This document shows, one piece after another, positions 32,595 to 40,887 of a DNA stretch of 64,000 bases. A program made the translations under genes and the position numbers. Source of the DNA: Pseudomonas chlororaphis subsp. chlororaphis (GTDB lineage: Bacteria > Pseudomonadota > Gammaproteobacteria > Pseudomonadales > Pseudomonadaceae); contig NZ_CP027712.1 in assembly GCF_003945765.1 (NCBI RefSeq), positions 2,976,001 through 3,040,000 of the forward strand. The letters run 5' to 3'. Position 1 is the first letter of the stretch. Every line of letters begins with the position of its first letter. The notes under the pieces are model-generated. The model was not told where the DNA came from and made no database searches. It saw nothing but the letters and a program-made list of their open reading frames with translations.

Positions 32595-33914
32595 TCAGAG
32601 GCTGGCCTTGTTGCTGACCAGGATCAGTTCCGCGCACAGGCCGCCGCCCTGGCGATTGCTCAGGCGCAGCGAACCACCCAGGGCCACCGCCAGTTGCTGG
32701 GCGATGGCCAGCCCCAGGCCGGTGCCGCCGGTGTCGCGATTGCGCGAGCTTTCCACCCGATAGAACGGCTTGAGCACTTCGGCCAGTTGCTCTTCGCTGA
32801 TCCCCGGGCCGCGGTCCAGGACCTTGACCGACAGGCGATCGCCCGCTTCGGCCTGGACCTCGATCCGCGCCGCGCCAGAGAACTTCAGCGCGTTGTCCAC
32901 CAGGTTCACCAGCACCCGGCGCAGGGCGTGGGGGCGGGTGTCGATCAGCGCGCCGTTCTTGCCGGCCAGCTCGACGTCCTGGCCGGTGTCCTGGTAGTCG
33001 AACACCAGGCTGTCGAGAAACGCGTCCAGGTCGATGCGGCAACTGGCCTCGGTGGCGCCATGGATGCTGCGGGCATAGGCCACGCCTTCGCGCACCAGGT
33101 GCTCCATTTCGCTCAGGTCGTTCCACAGCTTGTCCTTCTCGGCGGAGTCGTCCATGAACTCGGCGCGCAGTTTCATGCGGGTGATCGGCGTCTGCAGGTC
33201 ATGGGAGATCGCCGCCAGTAGTTGCATGCGTTCCTTGAGGTAGGCGCCGATCCGCGCCTGCAGGGCATTGAAGGCCTTGGCCGCGTGCACCACTTCGATC
33301 GGGCCTTTTTCGTCCAGGTGCACGCCGTGGGTGTTGGGGTCGAGGCTGTCCACCGCCTGGGCCAGCCGGGTCAGCGGGCGCACGGCGATACGTACTGCCA
33401 GCCAGGCGCAGAGGATCAGCACCAGCAACTGCCCCAACAGCACCGCCGGCAGCCAGGGCGACATCGGCGTCAGCGCCGGGCGCACGTCGATGGTCAGCGG
33501 GCTGCCGTCGGCCAGTTGCAGGTGGGCCTGATAGTGCTGGCGCGGTCCGGGGATGGTGTTGAATGTCAGGCGGTAGTCGCCGCCAATGGCGTTCTTGATC
33601 GAGTTCACCGAGACCGGTACATCGGCGCTGTCCATGGGCTGGCCGGGTTCGCCGGCGCTGAGCAGGTAGCCATAGTTGCGCCGCTGCAGGCGCGGCAGCC
33701 AGGCGGGGCGCTCGGCGGCGGGCAGGCGGTCGAGGATGGCGATGGAGGTGGCGACGTCGCTCTCCAGGTTGCCGAGCATGGTCATCTTCGCGCTCTGGTA
33801 GCGCTCGTAGGACTGCGCGGCGAACGACAGGCCCTGGGCCAGCGCCAGGCCGATCAGGAAAATCAGCGACAGTCGCGAGGCGAGGGTGCGCGGCCAGTGC
33901 AACGCAAGCTTCAT
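32595..33914 (-). CDS. Two-component sensor histidine kinase (EnvZ/RstB-like)
   Basis: The protein has 439 residues from the ATG at 33914, overlapping the regulator stop (ATGA). N-terminal membrane helix (about 14-35), a periplasmic loop of about 110 residues, second helix (about 153-176), HAMP-like linker, H-box LLAAISHDLQTPITRMK (H238), N-box NLVDNALKFSG and ATP-lid motifs DRGPGISEEQ and GTGLGLAIAQQL. It senses an unknown periplasmic signal and phosphorylates the OmpR-type regulator encoded just before it. The neighbourhood of metal-RiPP and redox proteins suggests a metal or thiol-stress signal, which is inference. Confidence 0.9.
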   Translation of the reverse strand: MKLALHWPRTLASRLSLIFLIGLALAQGLSFAAQSYERYQSAKMTMLGNLESDVATSIAILDRLPAAERPAWLPRLQRRNYGYLLSAGEPGQPMDSADVPVSVNSIKNAIGGDYRLTFNTIPGPRQHYQAHLQLADGSPLTIDVRPALTPMSPWLPAVLLGQLLVLILCAWLAVRIAVRPLTRLAQAVDSLDPNTHGVHLDEKGPIEVVHAAKAFNALQARIGAYLKERMQLLAAISHDLQTPITRMKLRAEFMDDSAEKDKLWNDLSEMEHLVREGVAYARSIHGATEASCRIDLDAFLDSLVFDYQDTGQDVELAGKNGALIDTRPHALRRVLVNLVDNALKFSGAARIEVQAEAGDRLSVKVLDRGPGISEEQLAEVLKPFYRVESSRNRDTGGTGLGLAIAQQLAVALGGSLRLSNRQGGGLCAELILVSNKASL

Positions 33915-34651
33915 GACGCGGCCTCGAGGATCTCCACCGGCAGCGAGAACACATAACCCTCGCTGCGCACGGTCTTGATGTAGGCCGGTTCGCGAGCGTC
34001 GTCCAGCAGGCGCTGGCGCAGGCGGCTGACCAGCAGGTCGATGGAGCGGTCGAACAGGTCGGCGTCGCGGCCCTGGGTCAGGTTGAGCAACTGGTCGCGG
34101 TTGAGCACCCGTTGCGGGTGGTCGAGGAACACCCGCAGCAGCCGGTATTCGGCGCCGCTCAGGGCGACCAGAGTGCCGTCCTGGTCCAGCAGGTGGCGCG
34201 CGGTGGTGTCCAGGCGCCAGCGGCCGAAGCCCAGCAGGCGGCCGCTCTCGGTGACCACCAGGTTCGGCGGCAGCATGCGCGTGCGCCGCAGCACGGCATT
34301 GATCCGCGCCAGCAGCTCGCGGGCGGCGAAGGGCTTGACCAGGTAATCGTCGGCGCCCATCTCCAGGCCGATGATGCGGTCGGTCTCGTCGTTGCGCGCG
34401 GTGAGCATCAGCACCGGCGTGGCCTTGTGCTTGCCGGCGCGCAGCTCGCGGCACAGCAGCAGGCCGTCGTCGCCGGGCAGCATGATGTCGAGCACGATCA
34501 GGTCCACCGGGGTGGTTTCCAGGAAGCTGCGCATCTGCCGGCCGTCAGCCACTACCGTGGTGCGCAGGCCGTTCTTTTTCAGGTAGTTGCCTACCAGCTC
34601 TCTGATCTCGCGGTCGTCATCGACTATCAATACGTGATCGACATGATCCAT
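33911..34651 (-). CDS. OmpR/PhoB-family response regulator
   Basis: The protein has 246 residues from the ATG at 34651. Receiver domain with DDD near residue 11, phosphorylation site D55 in LIVLDIMLPG, and the K of VKPF; then an OmpR-type winged helix with GAEYRLLRVFLDHPQRVLNR and the RSEGYVF wing. It overlaps its kinase gene by four bases. OmpR-type regulators bind direct repeats spaced 10-11 bases; two such TGTAT[TC]-N4-TGTATC pairs lie in its own promoter region (34720-34803), with relatives before the bufferin operon and the ferric-reductase-like gene. Autoregulation and control of those genes is therefore likely. Confidence 0.9.
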   Translation of the reverse strand: MDHVDHVLIVDDDREIRELVGNYLKKNGLRTTVVADGRQMRSFLETTPVDLIVLDIMLPGDDGLLLCRELRAGKHKATPVLMLTARNDETDRIIGLEMGADDYLVKPFAARELLARINAVLRRTRMLPPNLVVTESGRLLGFGRWRLDTTARHLLDQDGTLVALSGAEYRLLRVFLDHPQRVLNRDQLLNLTQGRDADLFDRSIDLLVSRLRQRLLDDAREPAYIKTVRSEGYVFSLPVEILEAAS

Positions 34652-34717
34652 GGGGTTGCCTCTGTATAGGGTCGTGCTGCCTAGTCTATAGGGCCCGTGC
34701 GGGCCTGCCTGCGGCGC

Positions 34718-34803
34718 TTTGTATTGCAGTGTATCTGGCGCCTGGCTGAATACACGGCGATGCAAAACAGGGTTTTTCCGACGCCTTTGTATCGCTGTGT
34801 ATC
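34718..34803. promoter_or_regulatory. Two TGTAT[TC]-N4-TGTATC direct-repeat sites between regulator and DUF2790 gene
   Basis: Site 1: TGTATT 34720-34725 and TGTATC 34730-34735. Site 2: TGTATC 34788-34793 and TGTATC 34798-34803. Each pair has a ten-base period and a TTTGTAT start. They sit in the 294-base region between the leftward two-component operon and the rightward small-protein genes, and are probably operators of the response regulator. Confidence 0.6.
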
Positions 34804-34945
34804 CCCCGGCGGCGTGGATACGCAGGGACACCGCAAGGGCGGTTTGCCGACACAGGCGCGATACCTTGCGCGCATTCAATGGGCTCCATCGAGGCACAGC
34901 CACTGGCCTCGCTGCCAAAACCCATTGTCGCCCGAGGAAACCATC

Positions 34946-35209
34946 ATGCAACGCACCGCCCTCTACGCTGCCTGCCTGTTCGCCGCGCTGAATATCTGCA
35001 CCCTGTCGGCCCGTGCCGAAAGCACGGTACAGGCCCAGACCTACAGCTACGGCACCCAGCTGGATATCCAGAAAGTCTTGTCGATGACCGAAGACGCCGA
35101 GCCGAGCTGCGGCGTGGTCAATGCCCGCATGACTTACCTCGATTCCCAGGGCCGCACCCAGGCCCTGGATTACCGCAAGTTCGCCAACAACTGTAACGAC
35201 GGCAACTGA
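34946..35209 (+). CDS. DUF2790 small secreted protein
   Basis: The protein has 87 residues from ATG 34946 with GAGGAAA upstream. A signal peptide (MQRTALYAACLFAALNICTLSARA) is followed by a mature part with YSYGTQLDIQKVLSM, CGVVNARMTYLDSQG and NNCNDGN, the pattern of Pseudomonas DUF2790 proteins. Two cysteines (in SCGVV and NNCND) probably form a disulfide. DUF2790 genes are frequent near metal-responsive two-component systems; their function is unknown. It is divergent from the two-component genes and downstream of the TGTATC sites, so it is likely part of that regulon. Confidence 0.8.
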   Translation: MQRTALYAACLFAALNICTLSARAESTVQAQTYSYGTQLDIQKVLSMTEDAEPSCGVVNARMTYLDSQGRTQALDYRKFANNCNDGN

Positions 35210-35256
35210 GTGCACTCACTTGTCATGTAGTCCCTGTTGAACATGAGGATCAGCCC

Positions 35257-35466
35257 ATGAACACCCTGAAAACCTGCCTGCTTACCCTGACCTTGACCCT
35301 GGCCGGCGTGGCCGTGGATGCCAGCGCCGCCGATGCGTCCTGCACGACCTGCTTCCAGCTCGCGCCCTTGAGCCAGGGCGGCCAGCCAGAGCGAGCGGCG
35401 CCGCTGCTCGCCGAAGGCGGCTACGAGCGCACCCCGCAGGGGATGCGCGCCGACAACCAGGCCTGA
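35257..35466 (+). CDS. Small secreted protein of unknown function
   Basis: This 69-residue protein starts 47 bases after the DUF2790 gene with GAGGA before the ATG. Signal peptide about residues 1-25 (LLTLTLTLAGVAVDASAA), then a mature part of about 45 residues with a C-x-x-C motif (SCTTCFQL). A C-x-x-C right behind the cleavage site in a mini-protein next to a DipZ-like gene suggests metal binding or thiol exchange. I do not know the family. Confidence 0.68.
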   Translation: MNTLKTCLLTLTLTLAGVAVDASAADASCTTCFQLAPLSQGGQPERAAPLLAEGGYERTPQGMRADNQA

Positions 35467-35538
35467 ACCGGGCCTGCCACCCCTGGAGACGCCCGCCATC
35501 GATGGCGGGCGGGACATTGACCGATCACAGGTGATGCC

Positions 35539-36759
35539 ATGTTGCTCATAGCGTTTCTCGGCGGGGTCCTGACCATCCTCAGCCCCTGCATTCTTCCGGT
35601 GGTGCCGTTCCTGTTCGCCCGGGCCGACCGCTCGCGCGGCTCGGTGCTGCTAACCCTCGGCGGCATGGCGCTGACCTTTGCCCTGGTGTCGAGCCTGGCG
35701 GTGGTCGGCAGCGACTGGATCGTCCGGGCCAACGGCATCGGGCGCCAGCTGGCGCTGATTGTGCTGGGGCTGTTCGCGCTGTCGCTGATCTTTACCCGCT
35801 TCGGCAACTGGCTGGCGCGGCCCTGGGTCAACCTGGGCAATCGCCTGGACGGCCTGCGCCTCGATCGGGCGCGCAAGGTCTCCGGGCCCTTGGCGGCGTT
35901 GTTGCTGGGGGTGGCCACCGGTCTGCTCTGGGCGCCCTGTGCCGGGCCGATTCTCGGGGTGATCCTGACCGGCGCAATGCTGCAAGGGGCGAGCGCCCAG
36001 ACCAGCCTGTTGTTGCTGGCCTACGGCCTGGGCAGTGCCCTGTCCCTGGGGCTGCTGATCTTTGCCGGAAGAGGGCTGGTCAACCGGCTCAGGCCGTCCC
36101 TGCCGGCCACCGCTTGGCTGCGCCGCGCCGCCGGTTGCCTGGCGTTGCTGGCGGCCGTGGCGATCGGCAGCGGGGTGGACGACCGCCTGCTGGCCAGCAC
36201 CTCGTCCCAAGGCGGCGCGGCCCTCGAGCAAGGCCTGCTGAAGAGCGTGCCCAAGGCCCTCGACTACCTGATCGACAAGGCTGGCGCGGCACCCGCCGAG
36301 ACGCTGCCGAGCAAGGGCCCGATGCCTTCGCTGAGTGGCGCGGTGCAATGGCTGAACTCGCCGCCGCTGGACGCCGAAGCCTTGCGCGGCAAGGTGGTGC
36401 TGGTGGACTTCTGGACCTACGACTGCATCAACTGCAAGCGCAGCCTGCCGTATGTGAACGCCTGGGCGAAAAAGTACGCCAAGGACGGGCTGGTGGTGAT
36501 CGGCGTGCACACCCCGGAATACGCCTTTGAAAAGGTCATCGACAACGTCAAGGCCCAGGTGCGCAAGCTGGACATCGGCTACCCGGTGGCCATCGACAAC
36601 AACTACGCGATCTGGCGTGCCTTCGACAACCAGTACTGGCCGGCCCACTATTTTGTCGACGCCCGCGGCCAGGTGCGCTACAGCCACTTCGGCGAAGGCA
36701 GTTACGAGACGCAGGAGCAGGTGATCCAGCAGCTGTTGCGCGAAGCCAAGGCGTCTTAA
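35539..36759 (+). CDS. DipZ-like membrane thiol-disulfide protein (CcdA-type domain plus TlpA-like thioredoxin)
   Basis: The protein has 406 residues. The N-terminal half is a CcdA/DsbD-type transporter with about six to seven helices and the cysteine pair C17 (LSPCILPVVPF) and C134 (WAPCAGPILG). The C-terminal half (about residues 270-406) is a periplasmic thioredoxin-like domain with C296-x-x-C299 (WTYDCINCKRSLPY), as in mycobacterial DipZ. Electrons from cytoplasmic thioredoxin are passed through the membrane to the periplasm, keeping cysteines reduced. It is the last gene after two small cysteine-containing secreted proteins, which could be its substrates; reduced cysteines are also needed for bufferin-type peptides. 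Confidence 0.86.
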   Translation: MLLIAFLGGVLTILSPCILPVVPFLFARADRSRGSVLLTLGGMALTFALVSSLAVVGSDWIVRANGIGRQLALIVLGLFALSLIFTRFGNWLARPWVNLGNRLDGLRLDRARKVSGPLAALLLGVATGLLWAPCAGPILGVILTGAMLQGASAQTSLLLLAYGLGSALSLGLLIFAGRGLVNRLRPSLPATAWLRRAAGCLALLAAVAIGSGVDDRLLASTSSQGGAALEQGLLKSVPKALDYLIDKAGAAPAETLPSKGPMPSLSGAVQWLNSPPLDAEALRGKVVLVDFWTYDCINCKRSLPYVNAWAKKYAKDGLVVIGVHTPEYAFEKVIDNVKAQVRKLDIGYPVAIDNNYAIWRAFDNQYWPAHYFVDARGQVRYSHFGEGSYETQEQVIQQLLREAKAS

Positions 36760-36918
36760 ATGGGGGAGTCAGCGGTCGGTGGTTCGCGAGGCGGTGTGTT
36801 CAGTTACACCGCGTCGCCGCCATCGCTACAGAAGCCGAAGCGGCGGCGGACGCCGGCTTCCGCTTCCGTAGAAGCGCAGCTTGCGCGCGAAGCGATGCGT
36901 CAGGCACGCCGCGAGTCC

Positions 36919-37233
36919 CTACAACCACCACCGCAGCAGGAAAAAGAACGCCATGCTCAGCAGCATGCTGACCAGGGTGTTGCGGGTGTAGATCACCAGC
37001 ACGATGGCCACCAGCGAGCTGATCAGGTACGGGTTGTCGTAGGCCAGGTTCAGCTGGTGCTCGGGCATGAACACGATCGGCCCGCAGATCGCGGTGAGCA
37101 TGCCCGGTACGGCGAAACCGAGGAACTGCCGGGCGTTGCTGCTCAGGCGCACCGGCAGGCGCGGTTCGAGAAACACATAGCGGTTGAGAAATACCAGCAA
37201 CCCCATGCCGAAAATCACTGCCCAGACCATCAT
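36919..37233 (-). CDS. azlD: AzlD-family branched-chain amino-acid export subunit
   Basis: The protein has 104 residues and four membrane segments. The start at 37233 overlaps the azlC stop (ATGA). Features of the AzlD family: FLNRYVFLEPRLPVRLSSNA, PGMLTAICGPIVFMP and a C-terminal TLVSMLLSMAFFFLLRWWL. AzlC and AzlD together export branched-chain amino acids and analogues such as azaleucine. It is the distal gene of a two-gene operon. Confidence 0.85.
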   Translation of the reverse strand: MMVWAVIFGMGLLVFLNRYVFLEPRLPVRLSSNARQFLGFAVPGMLTAICGPIVFMPEHQLNLAYDNPYLISSLVAIVLVIYTRNTLVSMLLSMAFFFLLRWWL

Positions 37234-37928
37234 GTGCGCTCCCGGTAGAACTTGTTGCAGAGAAAACCCGCGGTCATGCCCATCAGGCCCGACAGCACCA
37301 GGGCCGAGCCCCATTGCCAGTAGCTGAACAGCACCGAGCAGAACAGCGACACCGCCACGCAGACCACGGTCGGCACGTTGCGCACCAGCGGCGTGATCAG
37401 GGCGATAAAGGTGGCGGCGATGGAGAAGTCCAGGCCCAGGTGCTCGAGCCCGGGAATAGCGCGCCCGAGGACGATGCCGGCCAGGGTGAACAGGTTCCAG
37501 GCGATGTAGAAGGTCAGGCCCACGCCGAGGGCGTACCAGCGATCGAACTGCTGCTTGTCGTGCTGGCTGGTCAGGGCAAACAGCTCATCGGTGAGCAGGA
37601 ACCCCAGGCCGACCCGCCAGCGCCCCGGCAGCGGCGCAATCACCGAACGCATGCTCATGCCGTACAGCAGGTGCTGGGAGGTCAGCAGCAGGGTGGTGAG
37701 CAGGATCGAGAAAATCCCCGCGCCGCCCTTGAGCATGCCGATCGCCACCAGCTGCGCGGCGCCGGCGAAGACGATGCTCGACAAGCCCTGGCCTTGCAGG
37801 GGCGTGAGGTTGGCCTCGATGGCCATGGAACCCGCCAGCAGCCCCCAGGGCGCGGTGGCCAGGGACAGCGGCAGGATGGCAACGGCACCGCGCAGGAACG
37901 CGGTGCGGGGAAGAAGAACGCTGGACAT
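37230..37928 (-). CDS. azlC: AzlC-family branched-chain amino-acid exporter subunit
   Basis: The protein has 232 residues. ATG 37928 is preferred over an upstream TTG because GCAGG lies six bases before it. AzlC family signatures: LSLATAPWGLLAGSMAIEA, FAGAAQLVAIGML, SQHLLYGMSMR and LTDELFALTSQHD. About six to seven membrane helices. With AzlD (overlapping start) it forms an exporter for branched-chain amino acids. No Lrp-type regulator is adjacent. Confidence 0.87.
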   Translation of the reverse strand: MSSVLLPRTAFLRGAVAILPLSLATAPWGLLAGSMAIEANLTPLQGQGLSSIVFAGAAQLVAIGMLKGGAGIFSILLTTLLLTSQHLLYGMSMRSVIAPLPGRWRVGLGFLLTDELFALTSQHDKQQFDRWYALGVGLTFYIAWNLFTLAGIVLGRAIPGLEHLGLDFSIAATFIALITPLVRNVPTVVCVAVSLFCSVLFSYWQWGSALVLSGLMGMTAGFLCNKFYRERT

Positions 37929-38044
37929 GACAGCCTGCAATCAAGGAACGGGAACCGACTGTGCCAGCCCGCGACGGAAATGGCTTGAACGATCTTGCGC
38001 ACTTGGCGCCAACGATCGTTATTTCGTTCACCCCGCAGATGCTT

Positions 38045-38138
38045 CTGTAGGAGCGGCCGGTCGACGCTCGATTGCCGGCGATTGGGGTAACGCGGTGTGC
38101 CTGATACGACGCCTCGCGAGCAAGCTTCGCTCCTACAG
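38045..38138. repeat. REPIN 2a
   Basis: CTGTAGGAGCG (38045-38055) and CGCTCCTACAG (38128-38138) are inverted copies at the outer ends of a Pseudomonas TGTAGGAGCGG-type REPIN. The left 40 bases and right 29 bases are nearly identical to those of the element at 40750-40843, while the centre differs. Confidence 0.8.
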
Positions 38139-38232
38139 AGGCTAGTATTCACCGCGAGTCCATGACCGGTTCGTAATCTGTCGGCCATGGCGCCAACCCG
38201 ATCTGTCTGCTACAACGCTTCGCTAGTATCGA

Positions 38233-38257
38233 CCGGCTTCTCCCGCGGAGAAGCCGG
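38233..38257. other. 10-bp hairpin upstream of RNase T2 gene
   Basis: CCGGCTTCTC (38233-38242) and GAGAAGCCGG (38248-38257) with a CCGCG loop. No T run follows, so it may be a transcript structure, an operator or a further short repeat. Confidence 0.4.
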
Positions 38258-38364
38258 CCTGTCATCTTCCTGCAACAGCCCCGTGCCAAGAAGAGTGTCT
38301 GGCCGCTACCGGCCAGGTCACTACGGGGCCGTTCATTCACTGCCCCATCCCAAGGAGAGGGTCT

Positions 38365-39021
38365 ATGAGAAAACTGTTTGCAACCGCGGCACTGGCCGCG
38401 CTGATGATCTGCACCGTCGGGGTCAGCCAGGCACGAGAGGCGCGGCAGCAGCGCGACTCGGTCGCCGGGGTGTTCGACTACTACCTGCTGTCGCTGTCCT
38501 GGTCGCCGACCTTTTGCCTGACCCATCCGGAAAACGAGCAGTGCTCCGGCAAGGGCTACGGTTTTGTCCTGCATGGCCTGTGGCCGCAATACGCCAAGGG
38601 CGGCTGGCCGCAGTCCTGCCCGCCCTTGACGCAGCTGAACGCCGAAGAGCGGGCCAAGGGCCTGACCCTGTTCCCCACCGCCAAGCTGATGGAGCACGAA
38701 TGGAGCAAGCACGGCACCTGCAGCGGGCTGGGCGCCATGGGCTACCTGGAGACCTCCGACCAGGCCCTGGGCAAGGTGAAGATTCCTCAGGTGCTGGAAC
38801 CTTCGACCACCGTGCATTACTTCGAGGCCCGGGAGATCGAACAGTTGTTCCGCCAGGCCAACCCGGGCATTCCGGAGAAGGGCGTAGCGGTGTTGTGCAG
38901 CGGCCCGGAACTCTCCGAAGTGCGGGTCTGCCTGGACAAGAACCTGGGGTTCGGCGCCTGTGGCAAGGGTGTGCGCACCCAGTGCCGCCAAGGCGATATC
39001 CGCATTCCGCCGATTCGCTGA
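38365..39021 (+). CDS. Secreted RNase T2-family ribonuclease
   Basis: The protein has 218 residues with AGGAGAGG before the ATG and a signal peptide (about 1-23). Both RNase T2 catalytic blocks are present: FVLHGLWPQ (H70) and HEWSKHGTC (E112, K115, H116). It cleaves single-stranded RNA non-specifically in the periplasm or outside the cell, like E. coli RNase I. Eight cysteines fit disulfide stabilisation. It is monocistronic. Confidence 0.92.
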   Translation: MRKLFATAALAALMICTVGVSQAREARQQRDSVAGVFDYYLLSLSWSPTFCLTHPENEQCSGKGYGFVLHGLWPQYAKGGWPQSCPPLTQLNAEERAKGLTLFPTAKLMEHEWSKHGTCSGLGAMGYLETSDQALGKVKIPQVLEPSTTVHYFEAREIEQLFRQANPGIPEKGVAVLCSGPELSEVRVCLDKNLGFGACGKGVRTQCRQGDIRIPPIR

Positions 39022-39107
39022 CCGGCGAGCGTCCAGGGGGGAGGCGGCATAGGCTAGCTTGAGCATCTATGGTTGCAAGACGCCCGTCTTCGTCCAAGGA
39101 GCCCATG

Positions 39108-40028
39108 ATGCTGCATATCCGCACCCCCCTGATCCTGCATCCCGGGTTGTCCACGGCTACCCGGCGTATCTGGCTCAAGCTGGAAAACCTGCAGCCCGGC
39201 GGCTCGTTCAAGATGCGCGGCCTGGGCCTGCTCTGTACCCAGGCGGCGCGGCAGGGCAAGCGCCGCGTGGTCTGTCCCTCCGGCGGCAATGCCGGGCTGG
39301 CCACGGCGATGGCGGCGGCCAGCCTTGGCCTGCAAGCTTGCATCGTGGTGCCGCAGACCACCGCGCAAACCACCCGCGAACGCATCGCCCGGACCGGCGC
39401 CGAGGTGCTGGTGCATGGCCAGGTCTGGGATGAAGCCAATGAACGCGCGCTGCAACTGAGCAGCGCTGCCGACAGCGAATACGTGCCGGCCTTCGACCAC
39501 CCGGTGCTGTGGCAAGGGCACAGCAGCATGGTCGATGAAATCCTCGAAGACTGTCCGCAGGTCGACACGATAGTGGCGTCGGTGGGCGGTGGAGGCTTGT
39601 TGGCCGGCATCCTCACCGGCCTGCTGCACCACCAGCGCCAGGACTTCCGGATCATCACCTGCGAAACCACCGGCAGCGCTTCCTTTGCCGCGGGGCTGGC
39701 GGCCGGGCATCCGGTCAAACTGGCGAAGATCGACACCGTCGCCAGTTCCCTCGGCGCGGCCCAGGTGGCGGCCTGGCCGTTGCAGCAGATCCAGGGTTTT
39801 CCCTATCAGTCGCTGGTGTTGTCGGATGCCGAGGCGATCCTCGGCGTGGTGCGTTATGCCGACGATCTGCGGCAATTGGTGGAGCCGGCCTGCGGCGTCT
39901 CGCTGGCGGTGGCCTACCTCGATCACCCGGCCATCGCCGCGGCGCGGGACGTGGTGATCGTGGTGTGCGGCGGCGTCAGCATCAGCGCCCGCCAGGTGGC
40001 GGACTGGGGCGCGTCACTGCCGGGCTGA
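39108..40028 (+). CDS. PLP-dependent threonine/serine dehydratase-like enzyme
   Basis: The protein has 306 residues. Start ATG 39108 is six bases from AAGGAG; ATG 39105 is too close. The fold-II PLP motif with the cofactor lysine is LQPGGSFKMRGLG, followed by CPSGGNAGLATAMAAASLG (phosphate/substrate Ser-Gly-Asn loop) and SVGGGGLLAGILTGL (PLP-phosphate loop). This arrangement matches L-serine/threonine dehydratases of the tryptophan-synthase-beta family; length without a regulatory domain fits catabolic serine dehydratase. It makes pyruvate or 2-oxobutyrate plus ammonia. A LysE-type exporter gene follows after 57 bases. Confidence 0.82.
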   Translation: MLHIRTPLILHPGLSTATRRIWLKLENLQPGGSFKMRGLGLLCTQAARQGKRRVVCPSGGNAGLATAMAAASLGLQACIVVPQTTAQTTRERIARTGAEVLVHGQVWDEANERALQLSSAADSEYVPAFDHPVLWQGHSSMVDEILEDCPQVDTIVASVGGGGLLAGILTGLLHHQRQDFRIITCETTGSASFAAGLAAGHPVKLAKIDTVASSLGAAQVAAWPLQQIQGFPYQSLVLSDAEAILGVVRYADDLRQLVEPACGVSLAVAYLDHPAIAAARDVVIVVCGGVSISARQVADWGASLPG

Positions 40029-40085
40029 AAGCGCCTGGTGTATGCTGGCCGACCTGTTGTACCTGTGGTTTTACGGAGGGTTCGG

Positions 40086-40715
40086 ATGGACGCCACCACA
40101 TTGTTTTTGTACGTCGTCACCGTCAGCGCGGTGATGATGACCCCGGGGCCGTCGATGCTGCTGGCTCTCAATAACGGTGCCACCCATGGCATGCGCATCG
40201 CCGGTTGCGGCATGGCTGGCGCGATGCTGTCCGACCTGTTGCTGATCGGTGCGGTGGGCTGCGGCCTGGGGGCGTTGCTGCAAGCCTCCGAGCAGCTGTT
40301 TTCCATCGTCAAGTGGGGCGGTGCGGCATACCTGTTGTACCTGGCGTGGGTGCTGTGGAAGGCGCCGACAACGGCGCTGGCCGCGCAGAGCAGCGGCGCT
40401 GCCAGCAGCGGGCGCGGGGCTTTCATGCGCTCATTGCTGGTGGGGCTGTCGAACCCCAAGGGGTTGCTGTTTTTCTCGGCCTTCCTGCCGCAGTTCGTGC
40501 GCCCCGACCAGCCGGTGGCGCAGCAGTACCTGATCCTGGCGCTGGTCAGCACGGCGATCAATTGCGTGATGATGGCGACCTACGCTTTTGGCGGGCGCTA
40601 TGCCATGCGTACCTTCTCCGCGCGGGCGATGCTGTGGATCAACCGCAGCTGCGCCGGCATGCTCGCGCTGCTGGCGCTGGGCCTGAGCCTGTATCGGCGC
40701 AGCGATATCCGTTGA
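40086..40715 (+). CDS. LysE-family amino-acid exporter
   Basis: The protein has 209 residues from ATG 40086 (GGAGG upstream) and about six membrane helices. LysE/RhtB signatures: MMTPGPSMLLALNNGATHG, WGGAAYLLYLAWVLWK and GLSNPKGLLFFSAFLPQF. It exports amino acids or homoserine-lactone-like compounds. It follows a serine/threonine dehydratase-like gene and may be in one operon, giving two ways to reduce excess of one amino acid. Followed by a REPIN. Confidence 0.85.
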   Translation: MDATTLFLYVVTVSAVMMTPGPSMLLALNNGATHGMRIAGCGMAGAMLSDLLLIGAVGCGLGALLQASEQLFSIVKWGGAAYLLYLAWVLWKAPTTALAAQSSGAASSGRGAFMRSLLVGLSNPKGLLFFSAFLPQFVRPDQPVAQQYLILALVSTAINCVMMATYAFGGRYAMRTFSARAMLWINRSCAGMLALLALGLSLYRRSDIR

Positions 40716-40749
40716 AGCGGCATTGACCCGATAGACCGGCGTCCTGCTT

Positions 40750-40843
40750 CTGTAGGAGCGGCCGGTCGACGCTCGATTGCTGGCGATAGATACGCTGCGG
40801 TATGTCTGACATACCGCCTCGCGAGCAAGCTTCGCTCCTATAG
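40750..40843. repeat. REPIN 2b with an internal palindrome
   Basis: CTGTAGGAGCG (40750-40760) and CGCTCCTATAG (40833-40843) flank the element; outer arms match the one at 38045-38138. The centre contains a separate perfect inverted repeat, GCGGTATGTC (40797-40806), T, GACATACCGC (40808-40817). Confidence 0.8.
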
Positions 40844-40887
40844 ACGCTGTCTTCGCGCAGCTTGTGCGGCACACCGCCAGAAGCCAT

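Larger units (their letters stand above)
37929..38364. other. Intergenic 436 bases with REPIN and hairpin
   Basis: Between the divergent azlC and RNase T2 genes. It contains the REPIN at 38045-38138 and a 10-bp hairpin at 38233-38257; the promoter of the RNase T2 gene should lie in the last 100 bases. No further gene is convincing. Confidence 0.5.
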
